A DNA stretch of 64,000 nt, from positions 2,026,001 to 2,090,000 of the forward strand of contig JAWNZC010000320.1 in assembly GCA_035771165.1 (NCBI GenBank). Reading direction: 5' to 3'. How positions within the stretch are numbered: the first letter of the stretch is position 1; each line of letters starts with the position of its first letter. The notes beneath the pieces were generated by a model. The model was not told where the DNA came from, searched no databases, and saw nothing but the letters and a program-made list of their open reading frames with translations. The position numbers and the translations under genes are program-made. Positions 1-11,621 of the stretch are shown here, piece by piece. Origin of the DNA: Paragorgia papillata. Taxonomy: Eukaryota > Cnidaria > Anthozoa > Scleralcyonacea > Coralliidae.

Positions 1-79
1 ATCAATTACGTTGATTAGTTTATTTATGCATAAATTAACCGTGCCGCAGTTAATATATAGGTTATTGACCTTGCATATA

Positions 80-525
80 CATGGATCGCGAATCTCGACT
101 GCGCGTCAGAATGACGCGTTCTGTGTCGGGATAAAACTTATTTCAATTTATAACATTAGGCTGAGGAATTCAGTACAATGAGTTCAGAATTGTAAATGCA
201 AATGAAAACTGCAGTTTTAGCCTGAAAATCAGTACCTTGTCCGCGGTTTTATACCTGATAAAACTTCTTGACGTCAGAAAGAATACTAATGAACATACAA
301 TTTTATATAAAGAATACTAATGAACATAACATCCAATAACGAATCGTTTTTGAAGCCATTCAAAACACTCGCATCGCGTGTTTTATCAGATCTAAAAGAC
401 TCGGGCTGCGCCCTCGTGGTTTTAAATCTGATAAAACACTCCTGCTCGTGTTTTAAATATTTCTTAATTTTTATCCCGACTCAGAACGCGTCATTCTGAT
501 GCGCAGTGGAGATTCGCGATCCATG
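80..525. mobile_element. MITE-like element with ~57-bp inverted ends
   Basis: The stretch from about 80 to 136 is nearly the reverse complement of 470 to 525; both arms begin CATGGATCGCGA. A TA dinucleotide flanks each end (78-79 and 526-527), as expected for a Tc1/mariner-type target duplication. No coding capacity is visible. The interior (about 195-470) carries a dispersed motif, roughly CTGATAAAACACTC, also seen near 6495-6560 and 7565-7610/8709-8835. The superfamily is inferred only from the TA. Confidence 0.6.
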
Positions 526-1082
526 TATTAAATGACCTACTATATCGCTTTAAAACTACGTCTAGAATACTATTTTCTCGGTAAATGACGACAAATATCG
601 TCTGTATCATGAATAAACTAAATCAGTTAATTTCCTCGAAGTTGGTAATTATCTCTTATTTAGTTTCAAATTCAAAGTCGCTTTATCTCTAATCATAGAT
701 AATGAAGGGGAACTGGATAGGAAACTTAAAAACGATGTTACGAAACCGGAAACGATGTTTGCATTTTTGTGGTCCCACATGGCTAAAATCAGACACTACT
801 GAACTTAAGTATATTACATTATTGTTTAATTTCAGCAATAGCTGATCGTGGCCATCTGGGACCACCCATTAGGCACGTTAGCCGGTGATTAGCCGCTTTG
901 CATGGAGGACAGGGTGCACGTGGTTGGTCGTCCGCATAATTATTAGGAACTGTACTAAAAAATGGTACTGTCGGTGTATGCATTCAAATTTCAAAATACA
1001 CAATTGCGCGGCCTCGTCGTTTTGTGAAATTGTCGAAGAAAATGACTTGTTCAGATAATCTTGGTCACGATGATAAGGTTAA
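526..1082. other. Non-coding stretch, nothing recognised
   Basis: AT-rich sequence between two MITE-like elements. I see no credible exon, RNA gene or repeat structure. Confidence 0.5.
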
Positions 1083-1472
1083 GGCCATGTCCACACTAAT
1101 CCGTTTTCAAAGGAAAACGGAGACTTTTTGATACGGTTAGGTCTTTCGTCCACACTTATCCGGCGTCTTCGGTGACCAAGAACGGAGCGTTTCGAAAACG
1201 CACTCCAGAGTGGAGACATTCGAAGACGCCGTTTTTCTGCACCAGTGTGGACGGCAAAAAACGAAGCTTTTGGAAAACGATGATGTCACGGTAATGTTAT
1301 CTTGGTTTCAGTCACCTAGAACTATTCATTCATACCTCTGTAGATCTTTTTAGCGTTTTACTAAACGGCGAACGATTCGAAAACGATAGTGCATGTGGAC
1401 GGAAAACGTTTGGTACGTTTTCGATACGAGGTCTTCGTTTTCGTTTGAAAACGGATTAATGTTGACATGGCC
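1083..1472. mobile_element. MITE with GGCCATGTC termini
   Basis: The left end begins GGCCATGTCCACACTAATCC and the right end, read in reverse, begins GGCCATGTCAACATTAATCC, giving terminal inverted repeats of about 26 bp over a 390-bp element. The interior is full of diverged direct and inverted blocks of the type ACGTTTTCG / CGAAAACG. No clear target duplication is visible, so the superfamily is left open. Confidence 0.6.
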
Positions 1473-1972
1473 TCAGCTTTCCTAAGACTTCAATTCTGTA
1501 GTGACTCGGTTAATTCCGCGTTGTCTTTACAACGTAGCATTAACAAATGTTTTTTCTTCGTTGTCAACAGTTAACGCCATCTTCAGACGCAGATTAATTA
1601 ATCCGAATGTCAGAAAATGTCAGAATTATAGAAAATCGCGCGAGCTGATTGATCGAGCTACTTCAGACTAATTCTCGATAATCACCTACAACGTTCACTG
1701 AAAATGGCGGCCAGCCAATTTGTCAATGCGACAGACGAGGAAACTAAAAATTTCAAAGAAAATATTGTTCCTAAAAGTGAAAAAATGTGTATTTATATCT
1801 TCGTGGTTATTATTCACCGATATTCACCTCGTCTTCGGCGAATAATTGTTAGGTACAATGTAAGTCAGATCGTTTTACATGTTGTATAAGTTTTCGTCGA
1901 AAACGACTACCGCTTTTTACGGTTTTTAGAGTTATAGTCTTCAATTTTGTTAAAGTGCACATGAAACGTATA
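1473..1972. other. Non-coding stretch, nothing recognised
   Basis: A 61-codon open frame at 1704-1889 has no recognisable features and looks like chance. Nothing else is supported up to the Kolobok element. Confidence 0.4.
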
Positions 1973-1976
1973 TTAA

Positions 1977-2193
1977 AGGGACACTCTACCCCCCAAACAA
2001 GTGGTGTTCATATGAAAGGTCTATATGTACTTACTTTGGAATGGGTATTCATTTCCTTCAAATCTTTTTGGTTTTCGAGAAATTTGACTTTGTTTGTCGT
2101 ATTTTTGACACACTGTTGGCCGCCATGTTTGCTTTGCTTGCGGGCGAAAGCGGTCGCTCCCATTAGCGTTTTGACGTCATTGAGTGATAGAAA
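1977..2193 (+). repeat. Left 217-bp terminal inverted repeat of the Kolobok element
   Basis: Matches the reverse complement of 6114-6330 with about four mismatches. The repeat is unusually long for a Kolobok-type end and probably contains the promoters for both divergent genes. Confidence 0.9.
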
Positions 2194-2271
2194 ATCCACG
2201 AGCGTCTGTGTTTTCTTTTATGGAGGTTGTTGTTTCTGTATTTAAAACGGAGAAATTGTCGAAATATACAA

Positions 2272-3163
2272 ATGTCCGGATCGAGTAGTAGCTCTTCCGA
2301 CAATGAGGATACTATGGCAATGTCGTGCCGTTCAAATAGTCCAGGCAGTCCAGCCGAGGAAGCAGAGTACTCTATCGACTCGATACAGCCCTACCAGTTT
2401 GAGCCTACCAAAACAGTGTCTTCGTCTAGTTCTGATGACGATTCTACTGACGAAGAAAACTTGGATTTATCCGTTGACGAAAGCCGTTTGGATAACTTAG
2501 AATGGTAAGTTAAAACAACAACATAATCTCTTGTAAAGTGTGACCATAATTGTTCATAAATATTTGAGTATTAAAATGTATACTGATTTGTTTGTCGGCT
2601 AGTGACTTCTTCAAATTTAAATGCATACATATAAATATCAATAAATATAAATATAAAGACTTCACTTTGCGAGCAAAGAAAAATAATAAGACTCTTCGTT
2701 TGTATTCTTTTTGAATATGCTTTAATGCAACGTTAGGTGTCAGTGTGGCAATTGTCAAATGATGGATGCAGTGGTAGAGTGTGTTTGTTGCCAAGAAATC
2801 CCCGAGATGATCTCCCTCAACGAAGAAGCGGTGGTCCTCGAAAAATTAAAAACAAATATTTCTTGCATAACTGATAACCCTGGATTCTCAGTTGTGTGTT
2901 TGAATCAGTGGGTTCTTCGAACAGCATGGTACCAGTATAAGCAACAATATGAGAATGCTTATGAAGGACCAGAACACCAAAAGCACAGGCATATTGCATA
3001 TAGACAACTTGCACGATTAGGCTGGGGAGTACTTGGAAGGCATGTGAGAGTTGTGCTTCCCTCTTGTGCAGTAAGCTGTATTAGAGCGCATTTTCCACCT
3101 CCTGGACCGGAAGATGAACATGTGTTTGTTGGGCATAGGGAAGCGTCTGATGGGGAAAATTAA
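2272..3163 (+). CDS. P2X7-type C-terminal cytoplasmic domain protein (two exons) carried by the transposon
   Basis: Two exons, 2272-2504 and 2737-3163, join across a 232-bp GT-AG intron (AATG|GTAAGT ... GTTAG|G) to give about 219 residues. The first exon encodes an acidic, serine-rich segment. The splice junction creates the hallmark WCQCGNC, followed by ECVCC, then CITDNPGF, a central YRQLARLGWGVLG and a PSCAVSCIRAHFP ending. This order of cysteines matches the zinc-binding ballast-type domain at the C-terminus of the P2X7 receptor; no channel or membrane segment is present. Its role in the transposon is unknown. It could bind metal and act as a DNA or protein adaptor. The frame is fully open and splicing is predicted by eye. 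Confidence 0.8.
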
Positions 3164-3484
3164 ACATCACCTTTGTATAATTACATGTATATATTATTTA
3201 GTTGTCATTTGTTATTTGTTAGTATTAATTATACTTCATTATATACTTTGAGTATTGAAAGGCATACATACCTTAAGAAATTGTTGTTTATCATGGGCAT
3301 GTGGTCGGAAACATCAGTATTTCATTCCTCAAAATTCTCGGCAGTTCACAACCTATTAACTTTTCTATATTCAAAACACTGCCTATGCAGCATTCTACTT
3401 TTTTGGTGCCATTAATATACCTTTGACTTAATCACCTTGATCTGCGACCTTTGTAATTAGGCAAGTGTTAAAACAGATAACTGT

Positions 3485-6041
3485 TCACTTTTGCTTAAAT
3501 CTGCTGATGTGGCTTGCAATTGCTGCTGATTTATTCGGCTTAGGTTTTGTAGCAATATTTTTGGCAAATGGTGTAGACTTACAGACTCCAACAACTTCAT
3601 CACCTTTCAGGACTCTTTCCATCATGTCATCTAGGTAACTATATGTCTTTGGCTGTTTTATTGGTTTGACCACCCATGTCTTACGAACTTTTGGAAAGAC
3701 CACATTGTACCGTAGACTGCCTTTTGATTCACCATGCTGGACCACGGCTTGCTCCCTTGTACAATTGTTGTTGTTATCAAGGGCAGCTAACTGTGTCCTA
3801 GCAACCATTCCTTCGTAACTAAAATGCTGTCTTTTGGGACAGTATTTCAGCATCATGGAATGGTACACCTCCAGATTACCAGTGTGATGGAATTCTGTGA
3901 CCAACTTCATATCCTTCAACAGTCGGCTGTTAAAGACAATCTCTTCCAATGCCACATGCACAGCGGTTCCAGGTTTGAGCCAACATATTGCTTTCACCTC
4001 TCTTCGTGTAAGCTTGTGATGGACACATTTCTTGAAGAGCTTTGACTTTCTCCATGAATGCTTGTTACCAATATGATGAACAATGGAAGTCCATTTTTCA
4101 ATGAGTAGGTCATAATTCCCCTCACATGTTGATATGCTCCACCAGAAATGAGCTGATACAGACTGTATCCAGGTCATTAGTTCTGCACAATCCTTCTTCT
4201 TGGCCTTTTTTGTTAGTTTCTTGACCACCCATTTAGCAAGATGCCATACATCATACTGGTGTGTGATTTTAGGATGCTTCTTCTTCATCTCAGATGTAAT
4301 TGTAACATGTCTGTCAGTTGTCAAGCACTTCACCTTTACTTTTTTTGCCTTCATATTTTGGAGGACTCGATTGCACCCTTCTGCTTCCATAGCATTAGAT
4401 GAAGACACCTCAGTAACTTGCACAATACTGAAATCAATAATTTTACTGCTGCTTTCATCCATTATTGTATATGTACCATATTTTGCACAGTGTCCAGGAC
4501 TATCACTTCTGCCATCTCCACACACTTCTAATTTATTTGATTTTCTTATCTCTTTGAACAGGTTATCTTGGTGTTCTTTCCAAGTCTTCTCGATCACAGG
4601 AAATAGAAAATTCTTCTGTATTTTATAGAAGAGAGCACTGCTTATAAAAGCCAGGTTGAGGCGACATGCCAGTGAATTTACATTTGCGAATGAATTACCA
4701 CTGAAGAGTATGGATGCTGCAATCATCATATTTCCTGCAACTTTTCCATGAATCATGGGTTGTGATTGCCATGTTTTATCATGGCCATCAATACATGATG
4801 ATTGTACCACAACCATACTACCAACAAAAGTTTTAGAACTTTCAGCTATGGGTTTACCACAAGTGGAACAACTGACAAAAAGCTTATCGAGTTGTTCTTC
4901 AAACACAATAAACTTTTTCTGTTGCAGGGGGCCCCTATCTGGTTCATTATCAGCTTCTGTTTCAGATTGGCTGTCTGCAGAACCAGGCAAGTAAATATCC
5001 TCAGTATTATCTCCATCAGAATCTGAATCAACTGGCCCTGAAGAAATGCTTTTTGAAGGAGATATATACTGAGCTTGACTTGTAGAAGGAATGGGTGAAG
5101 AAGGCAGAGTTTTATGGCTATAACAATGGTCAACAGTAACAGAATGTGTAACTTCATGTGGACTTGGGGGGTTGTTATCTGTTTGACAGGCAAGAAGTAC
5201 AGGTTCCGTTTGCACTTCAACACTTCTAGTTGCTCTCACTAACAGTTCACATTGGATCTCAGTATCAGTTGTAGTTGTTGTTGTGCCACAGTCTTCAGCA
5301 AAGGATAAAACTAAAGGAGCATCAGTACAAGTACCTTCAGACGATTTGCATTCTTCGATACTCGCCAGCCCAAGATCTTCATCGGTGAATTGCATTTCAC
5401 TTACATCGTTAGCGCTACTAGCAGAGTTTTCAGGTGATTCGCAAGGTATTGGGTTCACATATTCTGCCTTTGAGGTTGTTTCGAATGAAACAAGGTTGTC
5501 TAACATCTTATAATAAGAAAATATGTAATGTCTGAATGTAATGTCTGAATGTAATGTCTGGATTTAACTACAATAAACACATAGAAACAAACTTTAGTCA
5601 TTGTGTTTGTTTTGAATTTTATTTATTTTTTAAATATGTACGAGTATTTATAATATATATACACAACGTATAAACTCCGCCAAATCAACTATGTGTTACA
5701 GCCGGCAATACCTCTTGTCTGGAGGCTCTGAAATTTCTTCGTTCGCTGGCAACTCTAGGTTTTTCGGCACATCTTCGAGGAAATATTGATGGAAGCGAAT
5801 TACCTTTCAGTTTCCTCCTTTTCTGGTAGCCAGCCACTAATCCAGGTATAGTTTTATCGAAGCAATCAGGCGTAAAATGTTCCGAACAAACAAACGAGTT
5901 GCTGCGCGAACGTGGATTAGTACGGCGAATTCTGGCCAGCCAGGCTTGTCGCAGTCGATCATCTGCAGGAAGTCGATGGTAACTTATTCCCGCAGTCTTG
6001 CGTGAATTATTTGTGCAGTCGGGCACCATGCAATGAGGCAT
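3485..6041 (-). CDS. THAP-domain Kolobok-type transposase (two predicted exons)
   Basis: The main exon 3485-5506 encodes 673 residues. The first exon, 5712-6041, encodes a THAP zinc finger: MPHCMVPDC at its start, HRLP, and CSEHF (C2-CH pattern). A predicted 205-bp intron (5507-5711, GTATTG ... TAAG) joins them in phase 0; the donor is weak, so two separate proteins remain possible. The large exon has an acidic serine-rich front, a CSTCGKP cysteine pair, then a catalytic region with CGDGRSDSPGH, a TTDRH segment and YDVWH (the D-x2-H motif), and ends in a basic tail. THAP binds the element ends and the DDE-type core would cut and join DNA. No stop or frameshift interrupts it, so it is likely functional. 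Confidence 0.75.
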
Positions 6042-6113
6042 TGTAAAAAGTATAAACCGATAAACCAAAGATGTTTATGCTAATGAAACACCACGCTGTC
6101 GAAGGACAATTTC

Positions 6114-6330
6114 TTTCTATCACTCAATGACGTCAAAACGCTAATGGGAGCGACCGCTTTCGCCCGCAAGCAAAGCGAACATGGCGGACTACAGTGTGTC
6201 AAAAATACGACAAACAAAGTCAAATTTCTCGAAAACCAAAAAGATTTGAAGGAAATGAATACCCATTCCAAAGTAAGTACATATAGACCTTTCATATGAA
6301 CACCACTTGTTTGGGGGGTAGAGTGTCCCT
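6114..6330 (-). repeat. Right 217-bp terminal inverted repeat of the Kolobok element
   Basis: Inverted partner of 1977-2193, ending in GAGTGTCCCT directly before the TTAA target duplication. Confidence 0.9.
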
Positions 6331-6334
6331 TTAA

Positions 6335-7691
6335 GTCTGTCTTATTTGAAAGAACATTCAAAATGCATGACAAAGTAACCTCTTTTGCAGTTTCTCGTTC
6401 CCTTTCTTCCTTGTTGAGATATTTCAATTTGTTGAGATTGTTCAGTTTGCAAATTAAACAATTTGACATCTATGACATAGCGGAGGTTATGTACTGTTTA
6501 ATAAACGAGCAGGAGTGTTTTATCAGATATAACTGCGAGTTTATTGAACGGCTTCAAAAACGAACCACTTGGTAAGTTCATTGGCGTAGTAAGTTTGAAA
6601 AATAACCTTGTCTAACTCAAGAAAATCAAAGTTAAAGTTTATGTAAATCAGGAGGTATCTTTATCACATATAAAGACACTGATTAAACTTTAATTTCTTT
6701 TGAATTTTCCTCATGAATTATTAATGAGTTTTTGAAATACCATTTCAATAGTGTAGAGTATGCCATTTCCCGCCATTTTTAAAATTAAAAAGAATTTAAA
6801 AGAAAAATTTAAATCGACCTTAGCTTATTCTTTTGTGTGTGAATAAATTAGTTCTTATCTCCTCGTTTTAAAGTTAAAACAACAACTTTTGAATTTCCCA
6901 CATGAAAACGAGTTCATAGGGGCTAATTTATAGGTATAATATAAACGAATTTTAATTCATTAAATCTACACAATTTATGGGTTTCACAATGCATGGTTTC
7001 ATTTAAAATTTTGAGCTTTCGGCTAGTATACTCGGTTTGTACATTTAATTTATTAATCGCCATGCAAAGCTTCAAACAATATATTTGTTTCTTAATTCGT
7101 CAGCCATTTTTGAGTAAGGTCCATACCTTTGCTATAATCAAACAAAATCACTTCAAATTACATGTGTGCTGGGAGAAATACATTTATATTTTTCATTTGA
7201 CGTGATTTCGTTTGATAATAGCAAAGATATGTAATCTTCCCCGATAACGAGTGCATACGTGTGACGTCAAGGTGTTAAATTTGCATATCAAACAACCTCA
7301 AATATCTCGACAACGAAGCAAGAAACAAAAGGACTTCAAAATGTTTCCGGGAGGGAATGAATCTAACCTAGAAATATCTAATGTATATATTATTTTGATT
7401 TTAACAGGGGACGTTTCGGATTATTGATCTTGTGGGAGAGAAACAGTATTTCCCATCAACGCATCGCTTGCAAGCCAGTAAATCATTTTAGTCTTTTTCT
7501 TTGACTTCCAACCCAGAAGTAAGTTTGTTTTTGTATTTTATATTACCTAAAAAGTCATATAATTTATGAAGGAAATCAGTACCATGTCCGTGATTTTATG
7601 TCTGAAAAAATTCTCCTGATGTATTTTACATAAACATTAGCTTTGGTTTTCTCGGCTCAGACAACGTTGTATTTCCAAATTACTACGCCAA
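6335..7691. other. Non-coding stretch with dispersed repeats
   Basis: No gene is supported. Bases about 6495-6560 are an inverted relative of 338-470. Bases about 7255-7330 (around GTGTGACGTCAAG and GAAGCAAGAAAC) recur in diverged form at 61665-61745, so both sit in old interspersed repeats. Bases 7565-7690 resemble 215-260. Confidence 0.5.
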
Positions 7692-7699
7692 TAACATAC

Positions 7700-8699
7700 T
7701 AGGCTGTTGCGGTATTGAAAAAATACCGATATCGGTTATCGAAAGAAAAAACCCGATAATATCGATATATCGATATTTTTCCGCGATGGAAATTAACTAT
7801 ATTTTAAGCCTAATTTTTCGCCATCAATTGTTTGGATTTTTATGTATTTATCCATCTCTGTATTTATCGATCGCGCGGCGACTGTGATGGCGATGATATC
7901 TGCGACGATTTCCGCATGGTTGTCAGGGAGCCAAGCGTCTTCTTGACTTTCTGACGTTTCTGTGGCGGTCGTTCACATGGCTCGTCTTCAGGAAAGTCAC
8001 TTGAAGCGAACACAGCTTCTTTTAAAAGAGGTTTCTCTCTGACGAAGCCTTCGCTCGAAACGTTAGATTCCTACGTTCTCTGTTTCGGCAGTATATCTAA
8101 CCTAAGTTACTATATTTCGATTGTTATTTCTACACTGCCTACGCAGCACGCTACTTTTATTTCATTCTTTTAAAAGAGCTTCTTTGACGACAATAAGCTC
8201 GTTTGGCTTTTCAGTGACAGTGTCGTCGTTCATCTGTTCACCATCGGCAGTAAAGAAGTCTGGAGATTGTCGGTTGAGTCGGTATATACTGCATCTGTCA
8301 CAAACATGTTCTATTTATTCTAGCGATGACTCATCGCGTGCGAAAAAAATTTCTAAAGACTGCGATGGGTCTATCCTCGACACTGTCGAGTCGACAGCCC
8401 GTGAAATGTGCGCTTTGGCACCATAATTCAGGATGAGTCATAGTTTGACAATAGGTGGCGTGATTTGCCACAAAGAGAGTCCCGAAACTTCCACAACAGA
8501 AGTTCAACAAAAAATCGAGCGTCAAAACAGTGATAATCGGTTTTCGCGCGTCTAATACCGATAATATCGTAGATTTCGATATTTTCGGTAACATTTCGAT
8601 ATTTTCGGTATATCGATATTTTCAAATTTAAAATACCGAATAACCGATATTTGAAAAAACCCGATAATTATCGATATATCGATATACCGCAACAGCCTA
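7700..8699. mobile_element. hAT non-autonomous element, 1000 bp, copy 1
   Basis: Ends are TAGGCTGTTGCGGTATTG and its reverse complement, flanked by a perfect 8-bp duplication TAACATAC (7692-7699 and 8700-8707). The subterminal regions contain ATCGATATATCGAT-like palindromes. A second member lies at 17521-18906. The interior holds half of a foldback repeat (8030-8155) also seen at 14423-14644. An 8-bp duplication and the hAT C-terminal remnant in copy 2 place the family in hAT. Confidence 0.9.
8030..8155. repeat. Half-copy of a foldback repeat
   Basis: Contains CGAAACGTTAG, a segment around CAGTATATCTAACC, and CTGCCTACGCAGCACGCTA. The same blocks form the right arm of the foldback at 14423-14644, and a more distant relative lies at 61985-62200. 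Confidence 0.6.
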
Positions 8700-9403
8700 T
8701 AACATACCAAATGGTCGTTTTTTAAACTATTCAAAATTTTTGCAATGCATATTTTATCAAATCTAAAACACTCGGCTATATTGTCTCCTGTCTTAAATCG
8801 GATAAAACCTTGTTCATCACGCATGTTTTAAATATTACATGAGTTCTGTTGAGTAATGTTATAGCTGGGTATTGGGCGGAATGCCCTTACGTAAAATTTG
8901 ACGAATTTAAATATAATTGTAATTAATATTTTGAGTTTATTCGTAAAAACGAGGACGAATTTAATATTCCTATTGCATTTACATGCATTAGCTTTTCAAA
9001 CCTTGTTCTTGTATTTATAATTCAAAAATGCTTTTTGCACAACAACTCGGCTTGAAAGGTTTGTGTAAATATGTAATAGATACACTAGTATGACCGGTCA
9101 AACTGCATGAGATTTACAAGGCGAGCTGAAGGTTTGTGTAAATATGTAGTTAGTAGGACGGGCCGTTGCAAATTCCATACAGTTGGATCGCGAATATTGT
9201 CCATTGCTTAAAATAGTCATGCATCTAAATAACCCTGTTTACCAATTTTCAAGCAATTTTAGCTGCCGAGTAATCGAAGCAAAGGTTTATACAAGAATAT
9301 GTATAAATTTAACAGCTAGTTCCCTGGAAGACGCAATAGGGCGTGTGATTGCGAATAAGCGACTTAAAGATGCATAAACATACCCCTCGATTTTCATTGC
9401 ATA

Positions 9404-9460
9404 GTTCTAGTAGCTCAATGGTTAGAGCGTCTGGCTAGCCGATTCAGTCCCGTCAAGAGC
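9404..9460 (+). pseudogene. Degenerate tRNA-like sequence
   Basis: TAGCTCAATGGTTAGAGC resembles a tRNA D-arm (A box), and GATTCAGTCCCG about 25 bases later resembles a worn T-arm. No cloverleaf closes, so this is a tRNA relic or part of a tRNA-derived SINE. Confidence 0.35.
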
Positions 9461-9690
9461 TCATGCGGTTTTTTGAATATTAACAACTTACGACAGTTTG
9501 TACAGAAGAGCTGAGAAATCCTTACTAATTCCAAGCTGAAAATCGTAGACTAGGCAACTTTATCTTTTCTTCATCTTAGGAAATTCAAGAAAACATGTGG
9601 GCGATATCTTGGACATGCACGATGAGATTAGATATTCAAACCAATTTCCATGAATCATTGAACGGAGTAGCAAAGGTAAAGTTTAAACTA

Positions 9691-10018
9691 AGGGGCCGAA
9701 TACATGGGGAAATTTCAGCCCGGGCTGAGATTTCAGCCCGGCTGCTGAGGTATGGAAAAGAGGAGAATGATTTGAATAAGAAACACGAAGTGTGGAAATC
9801 AGCCAAGTTGTCACAAACATGCAGCATAAAACAAACATATTTAGATGTGTATTTCAAATAAACCATACTTATTCCTTCTTTATCGCTTTTGACAAGGCAC
9901 TTTCTGTATTCCACACTTCGTGTTTCTCATTCAAAACATTCGCTCCCTCATTTCCATCCCCCAGTAGCCGGGCTGAAATCTCAGCCCGGGCTGAAATTTC
10001 CCCATGTATTCGGCCCCT
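9691..10018. mobile_element. Foldback MITE with ~110-bp arms and TA duplication
   Basis: The arms 9691-9800 and about 9910-10018 are inverted copies beginning AGGGGCCGAATACATGGGG; TA flanks both ends (9689-9690, 10019-10020). Each arm contains two tandem AATTTCAGCCCGGGCTGA-type blocks, themselves palindromic at the centre. The loop of about 100 bp has no coding signal. Confidence 0.75.
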
Positions 10019-10020
10019 TA

Positions 10021-11271
10021 GTCAGTCAGATTTTGTTCAGCTGGGTTATTTTCGGTATTTCTAAGGCAATTGATATATTATAGGGTATTTTTAATAAGCG
10101 TTGCTCGAAGGGTGCTGTACGCGCGTAGATGTGTCATATAAGCATCGCGTTCTCGCCGTGTATGGTTTTAAGCTATTTACATTTGTCGCAAATACTTGCA
10201 AAGGCTTCATTATTCTACGGAACGGAACGTCGCATTATTTTCGAATGTTAATTACGATTCAATGGTCTAAGAGAAGTTCTAACTTAACGCTGAACTTATA
10301 CCATAAAAAGACTCAACAGCAGATATACCGATTTCTATAAAAGTGCCTATTTCACCTGTCGAAGTGTCAAAGTTGGTAACTACTGACGTCGCTGAAGGCT
10401 TTTTGATGTTCAGAACATTAAGCATCTATTTTGCACTTAATTCTCTTCGTTAATGCATAAATACAAAGAATGACGAGAAAGAAGCATAATTATATTATAA
10501 AAACTCTATTTCCCAAAAGCTCACTCTTACAGCAACGTCACTAGTTTCAGCAAATGATTACCAACTCTGACAGCAAAAAGATGAAATTTTGGAACGACAA
10601 AATTTCAATTTTGCTCCGACAAAATTTCAATTTTGCTCAGGGGAACACAAAGATTACGAATATATAAAATCCCCACAGTTGAGCCAGGCACTTTAAACAT
10701 CCATTCCGTTGGGTAGAATAATGAAAACCTGCGAATAAAGTGCTAGCGAAATTAAAATATTTACTTTTTACGCACAAAGTAATGTGAAAATTCTGCCGGC
10801 TCGTCGAGTTAACGAACTCGGAGTTCACGTCAGTCAACTATATCAGCTCGTAGAAATTTCAAACTTGTGATCTAATTGTAGTTATTAACACTGCAGTCGG
10901 TATAGGGTCTTATATCAGACAAATAATTGTCGTCCAAAACATTTTTTGCTTTTAAAGTTACATTTTCCTTGTTTAAACAAACACCGATAAATAATCTAAC
11001 CGCTATTATACCGTTATTAGCTTTTATTCCATTCATTTGGTAACTGCTTTTGTTCTCGATATAACTGCTACATTAGCTTAAACATTGAATTTCTCTCTAT
11101 TTGCACACATTGGCAGATCTTGGCGCCATTTTGTATTGATGTACGCACAATGCACTTACCGATCGTACTTAGTGAGATAATAAAGATATTAAGTAGAAGA
11201 GTTACAAGTATGGAACAGCTGACTCAGTACTTTTTTAGGTTTTAACCAGCGTTCGGAACGTTGAGTTTCAA
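10021..11271. other. Non-coding stretch, nothing recognised
   Basis: A short direct repeat, CGACAAAATTTCAATTTTGCTC, occurs twice at about 10595-10640. Open frames here are short and featureless. Confidence 0.4.
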
Positions 11272-11420
11272 TTAAGCGGTGAGCCGTGCAGAATAATATT
11301 TTGGGCTGGATTTAAAATCGCTGATTGCGAAATTATCTTTAATGGCAATAACAGATAAATATTCTATATTAATGTCGCATGAGACAAACCTTCGACAGAC
11401 TCCGGATAGCGTAATATATT

Positions 11421-11621
11421 TTACGCTTGACGCTCTCTCTTCTGTTTGCTTTCCCACCTTTCCCAGCAATCCAAATGTATTGGGTGGTCACAACACGGCG
11501 TTGCAAACGCGATTGTGCCAAAACAAATGTGGCACTTGTCTTCGACTCCATCTTTGGTTATAATGTGACTGAACACACACACTAACACATTTAAATCACG
11601 AAGAACACATTTCGAACACAT
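11421..11621 (-). pseudogene. Truncated RING-finger fragment
   Basis: The minus strand reads CHICFGTI, then PCCDHPIHLDCWERW, the first half of a RING-like cysteine-histidine finger, and then runs into a basic tail and loses the second half. It resembles the RING genes at 34150 and 51246, which suggests a remnant of the same virus-like gene family. The start is not determined. Confidence 0.55.

Larger units (their letters stand above)
1977..6330. mobile_element. Kolobok-type DNA transposon, 4354 bp, apparently complete
   Basis: The element is bounded by TTAA at 1973-1976 and 6331-6334 and by 217-bp inverted repeats (1977-2193 and 6114-6330) beginning AGGGACACTCTACCCCCC. Only a handful of differences separate the two repeats, so the insertion is young. 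It encodes a THAP-domain transposase on the minus strand and a P2X7-type domain protein on the plus strand. TTAA target duplication, a THAP finger and a transposase with a DVWH (D-x2-H) motif fit the Kolobok superfamily; piggyBac also uses TTAA, but its transposase differs. Both genes look open, so the copy may be autonomous. Confidence 0.85.

Noticed and set aside
2272..3163. A P2X receptor channel gene
   Set aside because: Only the cytoplasmic zinc-binding domain is present; there are no membrane segments or ligand-binding ectodomain.
6080..6469. Open frames shared by the two Kolobok ends
   Set aside because: They lie in the terminal inverted repeats, mirror each other and have no features of a protein.
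10101..10340. 79-codon frame
   Set aside because: No recognisable motif, no splice context and ordinary length for chance in this composition.
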